DNA from: Actinomycetospora lutea
GTDB taxonomy: Bacteria > Actinomycetota > Actinomycetes > Mycobacteriales > Pseudonocardiaceae
Length of the DNA: 64,000 bases
Assembly: GCF_028737205.1 (NCBI RefSeq)
Contig: NZ_JAQZAL010000014.1
Location: 62,001-126,000 of the forward strand
Reading direction: 5' to 3'
A program made the translations under genes and the position numbers. Below the pieces are notes generated by a model that made no database searches, had not been told where the DNA came from, and saw only the letters and a program-made list of their open reading frames with translations. Position 1 is the stretch's first letter. Each line of letters opens with the position of its first letter. This document shows positions 50,979 through 58,178 of this stretch, piece after piece.

Positions 50979-52340
50979 TCAGCGCAGCGCGCACCCCGGG
51001 TTCAGCGTGCCCTCGGGGTCGAGCGCGGCCCGCACGCGCCGGACGACGTCGAGCGCGCCGGGGTCGCCGAACTCCTCGAGGTGGTGGGCCTTCGCGCGCC
51101 CGACACCGTGCTCGCCCGACACCGCCCCGCCGAGCGCGGTGCCGGCCGCGAAGACGTCGTGCAGGGTCTGCGCGAGGCGCGCCGGATCGGGCTGGAAGAC
51201 CGCGAGGTGCACGTTGCCGTCGCCCGCGTGCCCGCAGCCCAGCACGCGCGAGCCGTGCGCGTCGCCGGCCGCGCGGGCCCGCGTGAGGAACGCCGCCATC
51301 GCCGAGCGGGGCACGACCAGGTCGACGATCTCGTCGGCGCCCGCGGCCTTGATCGCCCAGAACGTCTTCTCCCGCGCCTCGACCAGGCGGCGCGCCGAGC
51401 CGGCGGGCAGGTCGAAGACGTCCTCCGCGCCGGCGTCGGCCAGGACGCCGGCGAGCTCCTCGGCGTCCTCGTCGACGCGCTCCTGGCGCCGTCCGGCGAG
51501 CTCGACGAGCAGGTGGTCGGCGTCGACGAGGGCCTCGGGCAGGCCCAGCGACAGCTCGGCGGCCGCGCACACGGCGCGCATGGTCGGGCCGTCGAGGTAC
51601 TCGCAGATCGTCGGCCCCAGCCCCGAGGCGACGACCGCGCCGACCGCGGCGGTCACCGCCTCGGCACCGCGGAACGGCGCGAGCACCGTGCGCCGTGCGG
51701 GCAGGCGCGGGTGCAGGCGCACGATCACCTCGGTGACCAGCGCGAGCGTGCCCTCCGAGCCCACGAGCAGCTGGGTGACGTCGTAGCCCGACGAGATCTT
51801 CAGGAGCTTGCCGCCCGTGCGCACCAGCGACCCGTCGGCGAGCACCGCCTCCAGCCCGAGCACGTGCGAGCGGGTGACGCCGTAGCGCACCGCGCGCATG
51901 CCGCCGGCGTTGGTGGCGACCGTGCCGCCGACCGACGCGCTCGTCTCGCCGGGGTGCACCGGGTAGGTCAGGCCGTGCTCGCCCGCGGCGGCGTCGAGGT
52001 CCGCCAGCGAGACCCCCGGCTGGACGACCGCGACGGCGTCCACCGGGTCGATCTCGAGGATGCGGTCCAGGCGCGCGAACGACACGAGCACGGCGCCGTC
52101 GTCGGGGGTGGCGGCCCCGGACAGTCCCGTGCCGGCCCCGCGCGCGGTCAGCGTCACGCCCGCGGCCCGGGCGGCGCGCACGACGGCGGCCACCTCGTCG
52201 CGGTCGCGCGGCCAGACGACGTAGGCCGGCTTGCCCGCCGGGATGCCGAGGGCCTCGTCGGCGCACAGGTCCGCGACGGCCGGGTCGTCGCCCGGCAGCA
52301 CGTGCTCGGCGCCGACCGCGTCGGCGAGGAGGTCGAACAT
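50979..52340 (-). CDS. FAD-linked 2-hydroxyacid oxidase/dehydrogenase (GlcD/D-lactate type)
   Basis: The 453-residue protein has the FAD_binding_4 (PCMH) domain with PRDRDEVAAVVRAARAAGV, TARGAGTGLSGAATP, HPGETSASVGGTVATNAGGM and YGVTRSHVLGLEAVLADG, and a C-terminal FAD-oxidase domain with GCGHAGDGNVHLAVF and GEHGVGRAK. This is the glycolate oxidase GlcD or D-lactate dehydrogenase group. Partner subunits GlcE/GlcF are not near, so a single-subunit D-lactate or 2-hydroxyglutarate dehydrogenase is favoured. It starts divergently from the reductase-like gene. Confidence 0.9.
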   Translation of the reverse strand: MFDLLADAVGAEHVLPGDDPAVADLCADEALGIPAGKPAYVVWPRDRDEVAAVVRAARAAGVTLTARGAGTGLSGAATPDDGAVLVSFARLDRILEIDPVDAVAVVQPGVSLADLDAAAGEHGLTYPVHPGETSASVGGTVATNAGGMRAVRYGVTRSHVLGLEAVLADGSLVRTGGKLLKISSGYDVTQLLVGSEGTLALVTEVIVRLHPRLPARRTVLAPFRGAEAVTAAVGAVVASGLGPTICEYLDGPTMRAVCAAAELSLGLPEALVDADHLLVELAGRRQERVDEDAEELAGVLADAGAEDVFDLPAGSARRLVEAREKTFWAIKAAGADEIVDLVVPRSAMAAFLTRARAAGDAHGSRVLGCGHAGDGNVHLAVFQPDPARLAQTLHDVFAAGTALGGAVSGEHGVGRAKAHHLEEFGDPGALDVVRRVRAALDPEGTLNPGCALR

Positions 52341-52409
52341 CCCCGAGGTCTAGCACGAACCGCTACGCTGCGAACCAGTTGTGAAATGCAATCAGACGAG
52401 GGGCGCGAC

Positions 52410-52967
52410 ATGGGCCGGCTGATCTACTCGATGATGACCACACTCGACGGCTACACGGCCGATGCCGACGGCGACTTCGGCTGGGGCATCACCGAGGACA
52501 TGGAGCTGCACCGCGCCATGGAGGAGTCCGCCCAGGGCGTCGGCACGTTCCTCTACGGGCGGCGGATGTACGAGACGATGGTCTTCTGGGAGACCGCGGA
52601 CGCCCTGCCGGACGAGCCGCCGGAGATGGCGGAGTTCGCCACGACGTGGCAGGCGGCCGACAAGATCGTCTACTCCACGACCCTGGACACCGTGTCGAGC
52701 GCGCGCACGCGCATCGAGCGCACGTTCGACCCCGACGCCGTGCGGGCGCTCACGGCGGACGGCGACGCCACCGTCGACGGCCCGTGCCTCGCGGCGACGG
52801 CGCTCGCGGCGGGGCTGGTGGACGAGATCGCGCCGGTGGTCATGCCCGTCGTGGTCGGCGGCGGCACACGGTTCCTGCCCGAGGGCCTGCGCCTGGACCT
52901 GGAGCTCGTCGGCGAACGCCGGTTCGCGAGCGGCGCGCTGCAGCTGCGCTACCGGGTCCGGCACTGA
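52410..52967 (+). CDS. Dihydrofolate reductase-like RibD C-terminal domain protein
   Basis: The 185-residue protein belongs to the DHFR/RibD_C superfamily: RLIYSMMTTLDGYTADADGD, FLYGRRMYETM, KIVYSTTL and LVDEIAPVVMPVVVGGGTRFL. Such proteins bind NADPH, but the group's substrates are mostly unknown; it is not the housekeeping folate enzyme. ATG 52410 follows GAGGGG; ATG 52386 is in frame. The gene ends inside a 13-base tandem repeat that places a stop codon in all three frames. Confidence 0.86.
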   Translation: MGRLIYSMMTTLDGYTADADGDFGWGITEDMELHRAMEESAQGVGTFLYGRRMYETMVFWETADALPDEPPEMAEFATTWQAADKIVYSTTLDTVSSARTRIERTFDPDAVRALTADGDATVDGPCLAATALAAGLVDEIAPVVMPVVVGGGTRFLPEGLRLDLELVGERRFASGALQLRYRVRH

Positions 52968-52993
52968 GGTCCGGCACTGAGGTCCGGCACTGA
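52955..52993 (+). repeat. Three tandem copies of a 13-base unit with stop codons in all frames
   Basis: GGTCCGGCACTGA is repeated exactly three times. The first TGA (52965-52967) ends the DHFR-like gene. Because 13 is not a multiple of three, the TGAs of the later copies (52978 and 52991) fall in the other two frames. Confidence 0.9.
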
Positions 52994-53028
52994 GCCGGCC
53001 GCGCGGACGCGCTCGCTAGCCTCGGGGC

Positions 53029-53829
53029 ATGGTGGTCCGCGACGCCCCGATCGTCTCGCACGTCGAGCACACGCCCGAGGCGACGCGTCCGCGGCGGGTG
53101 GAGGTCGTCGAGGTCCACGACCTGACCCCGCGGATGCGCCGGGTCCGCCTCGCGGGCGACCTGCACGACCTGCCCGTCGCCGGGCCGACCGACCACGCCA
53201 AGGTCTTCTTCCCGTCCGCGCCGGGGGAGGAGCCGCCGGAGCCCGAGCTGAACGCGCGCGGGCTCGTCGTGCCGCCGGCGGGGCTCCCGCGCCCGTATCG
53301 CGAGTACACGCTGCGCCGCCACGATCCGGCGGCCGGCGTCGTCGAGATCGACCTCGTGCGCCACGGCGGGGGGCGCGCCGGCGCGTGGGCGGAGGACCCG
53401 CGCGGCGCGCTGTGGCTGCACGGCCCGCGCTCGAGCCTCGCGGTCGAGGCCCGCGACTGGTACCTGCTCGGCGGCGACGAGACCGCGCTCCCGGCCCTGG
53501 CGCGCTGGGTCGACCAGCTGCCGACGGTCCCCGTGCACGTCGTCGTCGAGGTCGCCGACGCGGCCGAGGAGGCCTACCTCGTCGACGTCCCGCCGCACGT
53601 CACCGTCGACTGGCGCCACCGCGACGGCGCCGCGCCGGGCACGACGACGCTGCTCGACGAGGGCGTCGCCGCGTTCACCCCGCCGGCGGGCGAGGGGTTC
53701 GCGTGGATGGGTGCCGAAGCGGGGGCGCTGCGCCCGGTGCGTCGGCGCCTGCGCGCGCTCCTGCCCACCGCGGCGGTCGACCTCGACGGCTACTGGCGCC
53801 GTGGCGTCGAGGGCACCGGGCTGGGTTGA
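53029..53829 (+). CDS. Siderophore-interacting protein (ferric reductase)
   Basis: The 266-residue flavoprotein has an N-terminal FAD-binding barrel (TPRMRRVRLAGDLHD, RPYREYTLRRHDP with the FAD-binding RxYT, VRHGGGRAGAWAEDP) and a C-terminal NAD(P)H domain (YLLGGDETALPALARWVD, GEGFAWMGAEAGALRPVRRRL). SIP proteins reduce ferric siderophores in the cytoplasm to free iron. No siderophore synthesis or transport genes lie nearby, so it may process imported xenosiderophores. Confidence 0.92.
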   Translation: MVVRDAPIVSHVEHTPEATRPRRVEVVEVHDLTPRMRRVRLAGDLHDLPVAGPTDHAKVFFPSAPGEEPPEPELNARGLVVPPAGLPRPYREYTLRRHDPAAGVVEIDLVRHGGGRAGAWAEDPRGALWLHGPRSSLAVEARDWYLLGGDETALPALARWVDQLPTVPVHVVVEVADAAEEAYLVDVPPHVTVDWRHRDGAAPGTTTLLDEGVAAFTPPAGEGFAWMGAEAGALRPVRRRLRALLPTAAVDLDGYWRRGVEGTGLG

Positions 53830-53836
53830 CCCGCCT

Positions 53837-53878
53837 CGTGAGCGAAATTCCCGGCGATAGCCGGGAATTTCGCTCACG
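53837..53878. repeat. Family C intergenic hairpin, copy C2
   Basis: A perfect 19-base-pair inverted repeat: C plus GTGAGCGAAATTCCCGGC, loop GATA, then the exact reverse complement. It lies between the convergent SIP and MarR genes and contains the MarR stop codon (53874-53876). It would terminate transcription from both sides. Confidence 0.85.
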
Positions 53879-54320
53879 TGGGGTGGTCGACCAGGCGGGC
53901 GGACAGGGCGCGCAGCACGCGCAGGCAGGCGTCGAGGTCGCCCGGGTCGAGGTGGGCACCGAGGTCGCTCTCCAGGGCGGCCAGCTCGCGGCGCTCGCCG
54001 TCGCGCACCTCGCCGAGCACCTGCTCCCCGGATGCCGTGAGCTCCACGAGCACCGAGCGGCGGTGTGCCGGGTTCTCACGGGTGCGCACCCAGCCGCGGT
54101 CCGCGGCGTCGTCGACCGAGCGCTGCACGAACTGCCGGGAGAGCGTCAGCGTGCGCGCGAGTCCCGGCACCGTCGTCGCCCCGCGGCCCGCCAGCGCGTC
54201 GAGCACCGCGCGGACGCCGACCGGCATGCCGCCCTCCTGCTCGACGGCCCGCACGCCGCGGCGGTAGAGGGGCCCGAGGACGTCGAAGACCGCCGCGAGG
54301 CGGACGCCGGGGTCGGTCAT
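53874..54320 (-). CDS. MarR-family regulator
   Basis: The 148-residue protein has a MarR winged helix (RGATTVPGLARTLTLSRQFVQ, then RSVDDAADRGWVRTRENPAHRRS as recognition helix and wing) and dimerising end helices. It is divergent from an alpha/beta hydrolase gene with 46 bases between the starts, and that gap is filled with nested inverted repeats, so it probably represses both. Its stop codon is supplied by the C2 hairpin. ATG 54320 is preferred; ATG 54329 is in frame. Confidence 0.88.
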   Translation of the reverse strand: MTDPGVRLAAVFDVLGPLYRRGVRAVEQEGGMPVGVRAVLDALAGRGATTVPGLARTLTLSRQFVQRSVDDAADRGWVRTRENPAHRRSVLVELTASGEQVLGEVRDGERRELAALESDLGAHLDPGDLDACLRVLRALSARLVDHPT

Positions 54321-54366
54321 GACACCCATGTTGTCATGTCTCCTGAGACATGACACCTTGGGTGTC
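54321..54366. promoter_or_regulatory. Nested palindromic MarR operator
   Basis: TGTCATGTCTC (54332-54342) and GAGACATGACA (54345-54355) form an 11-base inverted repeat around CT; outside it GACACCCA (54321-54328) and TGGGTGTC (54359-54366) form a second. Together they span the whole gap between the divergent start codons. Confidence 0.85.
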
Positions 54367-55122
54367 ATGCTCGCCCACGTCGACCAGGGCAACGGCCCGC
54401 CCGTCCTCCTCCTGCACGGCGGCGCGCTGGACCACCGCCTCTGGGAACCCCAGATCGCCGCGCTCGCGCGCACCCACCGCGTCGTGGCGCCCGACCTGCG
54501 CGGCCATGGCACCTCCCCGACGCCGACCGCCCCCTTCCGCCACGTCGACGACGTCGCCGCGCTCGTGCGCGGGCTCGACCTCGGCCCGGTCACCGTCGCC
54601 GGCATCTCGCTCGGGGCGTCGGTCGCCGTCGACCTCGCGCTCGAGGCGCCGGACCTGGTGGCGGGGCTCGTCGTCAGCGGCGCCGGCGCGAGCGGGGCGG
54701 AGTTCCGCGACCCCGCCACCCTCGACCTCCTCGCGCGCTGGGCGCAGGCCGCGCGCGACCGTGACCGCGAGCGCTGGACCGCGATCTTCCTCGAGCTCGG
54801 GTTCGGTCCGGGGCGCCCGCTCGACGACGTCGACCCCGCGGTGCTCGCGCACGTCCGGCGGATGACCGACGACACGCTCGATCGCCACGTCCCCGACGGC
54901 ACGCCGGTGCTCCCGACCCCGGTCGCCGACGCCGTCACCCGGTCCCGGGACCTGCGGCTCCCCGTCCTCGCGATCGTCGGCCTGCTCGACAGCCCCGACC
55001 ACCAGCGCATGGCCCGCGAGCTCGCGCAGGACGTCGTCGAGGTCCCCCGCGCCGGTCACTACCCCACCCTCGAGGCGCCCGACGAGGTCACCGCCGCCCT
55101 GCTCGCCTTCCTATGTGAGTGA
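54367..55122 (+). CDS. Alpha/beta hydrolase
   Basis: The 251-residue protein has the classical fold: LLLHGGALDHRLWEPQ (oxyanion loop), VVAPDLRGHGTSP, the nucleophile elbow VAGISLGASVA, the acid near VGLLDSPD and the His in AGHYPTLEAPDEV. It resembles the 3-oxoadipate enol-lactonase/esterase-type branch; substrate unknown. It is under likely control of the divergent MarR regulator. Its last codons (Cys-Glu-stop) are encoded by the arm of the C3 hairpin. Confidence 0.88.
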   Translation: MLAHVDQGNGPPVLLLHGGALDHRLWEPQIAALARTHRVVAPDLRGHGTSPTPTAPFRHVDDVAALVRGLDLGPVTVAGISLGASVAVDLALEAPDLVAGLVVSGAGASGAEFRDPATLDLLARWAQAARDRDRERWTAIFLELGFGPGRPLDDVDPAVLAHVRRMTDDTLDRHVPDGTPVLPTPVADAVTRSRDLRLPVLAIVGLLDSPDHQRMARELAQDVVEVPRAGHYPTLEAPDEVTAALLAFLCE

Positions 55123-55154
55123 ACTTCGGTGCCATAGCCCCGAACTTCACTCAC
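55115..55154. repeat. Family C intergenic hairpin, copy C3
   Basis: GTGAGTGAACTTCGG and CCGAACTTCACTCAC pair with one internal mismatch, extending toward a CATA loop. It lies between convergent genes and supplies stop codons to both: TGA at 55120-55122 on the plus strand and TGA at 55147-55149 on the minus strand. Confidence 0.8.
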
Positions 55155-55539
55155 GTACGGAGGCGCGGCGCAGCCAGAGCAGGCCCAGGACCGGCAGGAC
55201 GACGGGGACGAAGCCGTAGCCGATGCCGAAGTCCGACCACACCGTCGGGTCGGGGAAGTCCTGCGGGCGCAGCAGCGACAGCGTCCCGATCGCGAGCACG
55301 CCCACCAGCTCGATCACCACCGCCACCAGCGCCACCCGCCGCGCTCCCCGGCCGAGGGCGACGGCCGCGACGAGGTACACCGCCGCCGCGAACGCCGAGA
55401 GCACGTAGGCCTCCGGGGCGCGCTCGAACTGCACCGCGATCTGGTACAGCGCCCGGGCGCCCGCCGAGATCGCGAACACCACGTAGACCACGAGCAGGAC
55501 CCGCCCGGGCCCCGCGGACAGGGAGCGCTCAGCGGGCAC
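55147..55539 (-). CDS. Four-helix membrane protein of unknown function
   Basis: The 130-residue protein has four hydrophobic helices (LLVVYVVFAISAGARALYQI, YVLSAFAAAVYLVAAVALG, RVALVAVVIELVGVLAIGTL and GYGFVPVVLPVLGLLWL). The GTG start overlaps the end of another membrane protein gene by 11 bases, so the pair is co-translated. No motif suggests a function. The layout fits small actinobacterial integral membrane proteins. Confidence 0.72.
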   Translation of the reverse strand: MPAERSLSAGPGRVLLVVYVVFAISAGARALYQIAVQFERAPEAYVLSAFAAAVYLVAAVALGRGARRVALVAVVIELVGVLAIGTLSLLRPQDFPDPTVWSDFGIGYGFVPVVLPVLGLLWLRRASVRE

Positions 55540-55903
55540 CGGTCACCGTCCACACCTGGCCGGTGCGCAGCGCCAGCACCGCGATCGTGATGCCCGCGAC
55601 CGCCAGCACCACCGAGCCGTACCGCGTCCGCTCGCCGTGGGCCAGCGCGGCCCCGATCGGCAGCACCGCCAGCATCGCGACCAGGTAGCCGACGATCTCC
55701 ACGACGGCGCCGGTGGTGCGCCCGCCCTCCACGACCAGCCCGACCACGATCACCAGGGCGACGACCAGCGCGACGCCCTCGAGCACCAGCAGCCCGATGC
55801 GGTGGCCGAACGTCGGCGCCTGGCCCACGACCGCGGAGACCACGCACCACAGCGCCCACGCGAGGGCGAGCGCGAGGACCACGAAGGTCAGGCCGACGAT
55901 CAC
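55529..55903 (-). CDS. Four-helix membrane protein of unknown function
   Basis: The 124-residue protein consists of four hydrophobic segments (VGLTFVVLALALAWALWCVV, IGLLVLEGVALVVALVIVVG, VEIVGYLVAMLAVLPIGAAL and SVVLAVAGITIAVLAL). It is the upstream member of an overlapping gene pair. The GTG start is 10 bases after the Lrp-family gene's stop, so all three may share an mRNA. Function unknown. Confidence 0.7.
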   Translation of the reverse strand: MIVGLTFVVLALALAWALWCVVSAVVGQAPTFGHRIGLLVLEGVALVVALVIVVGLVVEGGRTTGAVVEIVGYLVAMLAVLPIGAALAHGERTRYGSVVLAVAGITIAVLALRTGQVWTVTGAR

Positions 55904-55913
55904 GGACGGCAGC

Positions 55914-56426
55914 CTACGAGCCGGTGCCGGGCACGGGCCGGAGGTGGTCGAAGATCAGGCTGGTGACGGTGCCCGCCACGTCGCGGTGCGCGTTGAGCCG
56001 CGCGACGAGGTCGCGCAGCGCGCCCGTGCCCGCCGTCGCGACGTGCAGCAGGTAGTCGTCCTCGCCCGCGACGAAGTACACGTCGCGCACCTCGGGCAGC
56101 CGGCGCACCAGCCCCGTGAACTCGCCCAGGCGGTCGCGCGCGTCGCTCTGCAGCCGCACCGAGATCATCGCCTGCAGCGGCAGGCCGACGGCGGCCGGGT
56201 CGACGTCGGCGTGGTAGCCGCGGATCACCCCGCGCTCGCGCAGCGACCGCACCCGGGCCAGGCACGTCGACGGCGCGACGCCCACGGCCTGCGCCAGCGC
56301 GGCGTTGGTGATCCGCGCGTCGGCGACGAGGTGGGCCAGCAGCGCCCGGTCGACCTCGTCGAGCCCCCGCAGATCGTTCGGCGCGACGGCCACTGCCCGC
56401 ACCGCGTCGTCCGATCGTTCGCGCAT
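55914..56426 (-). CDS. Lrp/AsnC-family regulator (AldR-like)
   Basis: The 170-residue protein has an AsnC-type HTH (LDEVDRALLAHLVADARITN, AALAQAVGVAPSTCLARVRSL) and a C-terminal RAM/effector domain (VRDVYFVAGEDDYLLHVAT). It is divergent from alanine dehydrogenase, the arrangement of mycobacterial AldR, which controls ald in response to alanine. A regulatory link to alanine is therefore likely. Confidence 0.9.
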   Translation of the reverse strand: MRERSDDAVRAVAVAPNDLRGLDEVDRALLAHLVADARITNAALAQAVGVAPSTCLARVRSLRERGVIRGYHADVDPAAVGLPLQAMISVRLQSDARDRLGEFTGLVRRLPEVRDVYFVAGEDDYLLHVATAGTGALRDLVARLNAHRDVAGTVTSLIFDHLRPVPGTGS

Positions 56427-56519
56427 GGCCCGAATCTACAGAATCATCTGCGGCGATATACCGATCACGGTGCAGGAACTTCACGCTGGAGGGGAGACGC
56501 CGACGGACGGAGATGGACG
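56427..56519. promoter_or_regulatory. Divergent Lrp/ald control region
   Basis: The 93-base gap contains an AT-richer stretch at about 56432-56465 with the small inverted repeat CAGA-ATCA-TCTG, a plausible Lrp-family binding site, plus a GGAG ribosome site before ald. Confidence 0.5.
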
Positions 56520-57617
56520 ATGAAGGTCGCGGTGCCCGCCGAGGTCAAGGACAACGAGTTCCGGGTGGCCCTGACGCCCGGCGGCGTGCGCGAGCTCGTC
56601 GCCCACGGCCACGATGTGACCGTCGAGCAAGGCGCGGGCCTCGGCTCCGCGTTCGGCGACGACGAGTACAAGCAGGCCGGCGCGCGCATCCTCGCCGACG
56701 CCGACGACGTGTGGGGCGACGCCGACCTGGTCGTCAAGGTCAAGGAGCCGGTCGCCGAGGAGTACCACCGACTCCGCGCGGACCTCACGCTCTTCACCTA
56801 CCTGCACCTCGCCGCGTCCCGGGCGTGCACCCAGGCCCTGCTCGACGCCGGCACCACCGCGATCGCCTACGAGACCGTCACCCGCGGTGGTGCCCTGCCC
56901 CTGCTCGCCCCGATGAGCGAGGTCGCGGGCCGCCTGGCCCCGCAGGTCGGCGCCTACCACCTCATGCGCTCCCAGGCCGGCCGCGGCCTGCTGCTCGGCG
57001 GCGTCCCCGGCGCGCCGGCGGGTCATGTCGTGGTGATCGGCGGCGGCGTCTCCGGTGCGTCCGCGGTGCAGATGGCGGTGGGCATGCACGCCCGCGTCAC
57101 GGTGCTCGACACGAACCTGGACACCCTGCGCGCCCTCGACGCCCGCTACGCCGGGCGGGTGCAGACGATGTACTCGAGCGCCGACAACCTGGAGCGCGCC
57201 GTGCTCGACGCCGACCTCGTCGTCGGCGCCGTCCTCGTGCCCGGCGCGAAGGCCCCGACGCTGGTGCCCGACGCGCTGGTCGCGCGCATGAAGCCGGGCG
57301 CGGTGCTCGTCGACATCGCCATCGACCAGGGCGGCTGCTTCGCCTCGTCGCACCCGACGACGCACTCCGACCCGACCTTCGCGGTGCACGACACGCTCTT
57401 CTACTGCGTGGCGAACATGCCCGGCGCGGTGCCGAACACCTCCACCCACGCGCTCACGCACGCCACCCTGCCGTTCACGCTCGCCCTGGCCGACCGCGGC
57501 TGGCGCGATGCGCTGGCCGCCGACGCCGGGCTGGCCGACGGCCTCGCGACCCACGCCGGCGAGCTCCACAGCGCCGCCGTGGGCGAGGCGCACGGCCTGC
57601 CGGTCCGCGGCCTCTAG
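56520..57617 (+). CDS. ald: Alanine dehydrogenase
   Basis: The 365-residue enzyme interconverts alanine and pyruvate with NAD. Family landmarks: MKVAVPAEVKDNEFRVALTP, the Lys in VKVKEP, TYLHLAASRACTQALLDAG with the catalytic His, the NAD fold HVVVIGGGVSGASAVQMAVG and VLVDIAIDQGGCF with the catalytic Asp. Length and start are normal. It is divergent from an AldR-like regulator gene. Ald supports alanine use and redox balance under low oxygen in related organisms. Confidence 0.96.
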   Translation: MKVAVPAEVKDNEFRVALTPGGVRELVAHGHDVTVEQGAGLGSAFGDDEYKQAGARILADADDVWGDADLVVKVKEPVAEEYHRLRADLTLFTYLHLAASRACTQALLDAGTTAIAYETVTRGGALPLLAPMSEVAGRLAPQVGAYHLMRSQAGRGLLLGGVPGAPAGHVVVIGGGVSGASAVQMAVGMHARVTVLDTNLDTLRALDARYAGRVQTMYSSADNLERAVLDADLVVGAVLVPGAKAPTLVPDALVARMKPGAVLVDIAIDQGGCFASSHPTTHSDPTFAVHDTLFYCVANMPGAVPNTSTHALTHATLPFTLALADRGWRDALAADAGLADGLATHAGELHSAAVGEAHGLPVRGL

Positions 57618-57661
57618 TCGGGGGCCCACTACCCGGTCGCCCCGACCTGCCCACGAGCCGC

Positions 57662-57919
57662 TCAGGCCCCCGGCAGCGCCCCGGTCTCGCGGCGGGCGTA
57701 GGACACGGCGGCCATCGACGCGCGCGCCGACGCGAGCACGGACGCCCAGTCGGCGTCGCCGCCGCCCGTGCGCAGCGCGAGCAGCTCGCGGGCGCACAAC
57801 GCGGCCTCGTGCGCGGCCCAGAGCAGCGGGTCGCGGTCGGCCGGCGGGGCACCGAGCCCGGCCAGCACGGCCGCGAGGTGCTCCTCGAGGGCGGCCAGCT
57901 CGGCGGTGGGTGCGCTCAC
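57662..57919 (-). CDS. Unknown 85-residue helical protein, last gene of the carrier-protein operon
   Basis: The 85-residue protein (starting MSAPTAELAALEEHLAAVLA, ending RRETGALPGA) is Ala/Leu-rich and predicted helical, with a single Cys near residue 42 and a Trp-Ala-Ser segment later. I recognise no family. Its GTG overlaps the carrier protein stop (GTGA), so it is made together with the carrier. A partner, chaperone or small modifying protein for the carrier is possible, but nothing in the sequence proves it. Confidence 0.7.
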   Translation of the reverse strand: MSAPTAELAALEEHLAAVLAGLGAPPADRDPLLWAAHEAALCARELLALRTGGGDADWASVLASARASMAAVSYARRETGALPGA

Positions 57920-58176
57920 GCGGTCACCCCGCTCTCGACCAGGAACGCGGCCATCGCGTCGACGCTGCGGAAGCGGTCGATGTCGAAGTCGTCGAGCGGC
58001 AGCCGGCACCCGAAGGTGTCCTCGATGCCGACGATCAGTGTGACCAGGGCCAGGGAGTCGATCAGGCCCTCGGCGATGAGGTCGGTGTCCGACGAGGGCA
58101 CATCGACTCCGAGTCGGTCACGGACCAGGTCGGTCAGCTGGTCGGTCATCGGCCCGCCGGTGGTGGCGTCGGGCAT
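57916..58176 (-). CDS. Acyl/peptidyl carrier protein
   Basis: The 86-residue protein is a carrier: LVRDRLGVDVPSSDTDLIAE then GLIDSLALVTLIVGIED, with Ser41 in the DSL motif as the phosphopantetheine site, and the later DDFDIDRFRSVDAMAAFL helix. ATG 58176 and ATG 58149 are both possible starts. It lies between the adenylation gene (2-base gap) and the small unknown gene (4-base overlap), so it should receive the amino or other acid activated by the adenylation enzyme. Confidence 0.9.
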   Translation of the reverse strand: MPDATTGGPMTDQLTDLVRDRLGVDVPSSDTDLIAEGLIDSLALVTLIVGIEDTFGCRLPLDDFDIDRFRSVDAMAAFLVESGVTA

Positions 58177-58178
58177 CG

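Noticed and set aside
48319-52356. A continuous open frame covering the monooxygenase, ERCC4 and FAD-oxidase genes
   Set aside because: High GC removes stop codons; the real proteins are in separate frames with clear starts and motifs. Only the part to 49932 is coding in this frame.
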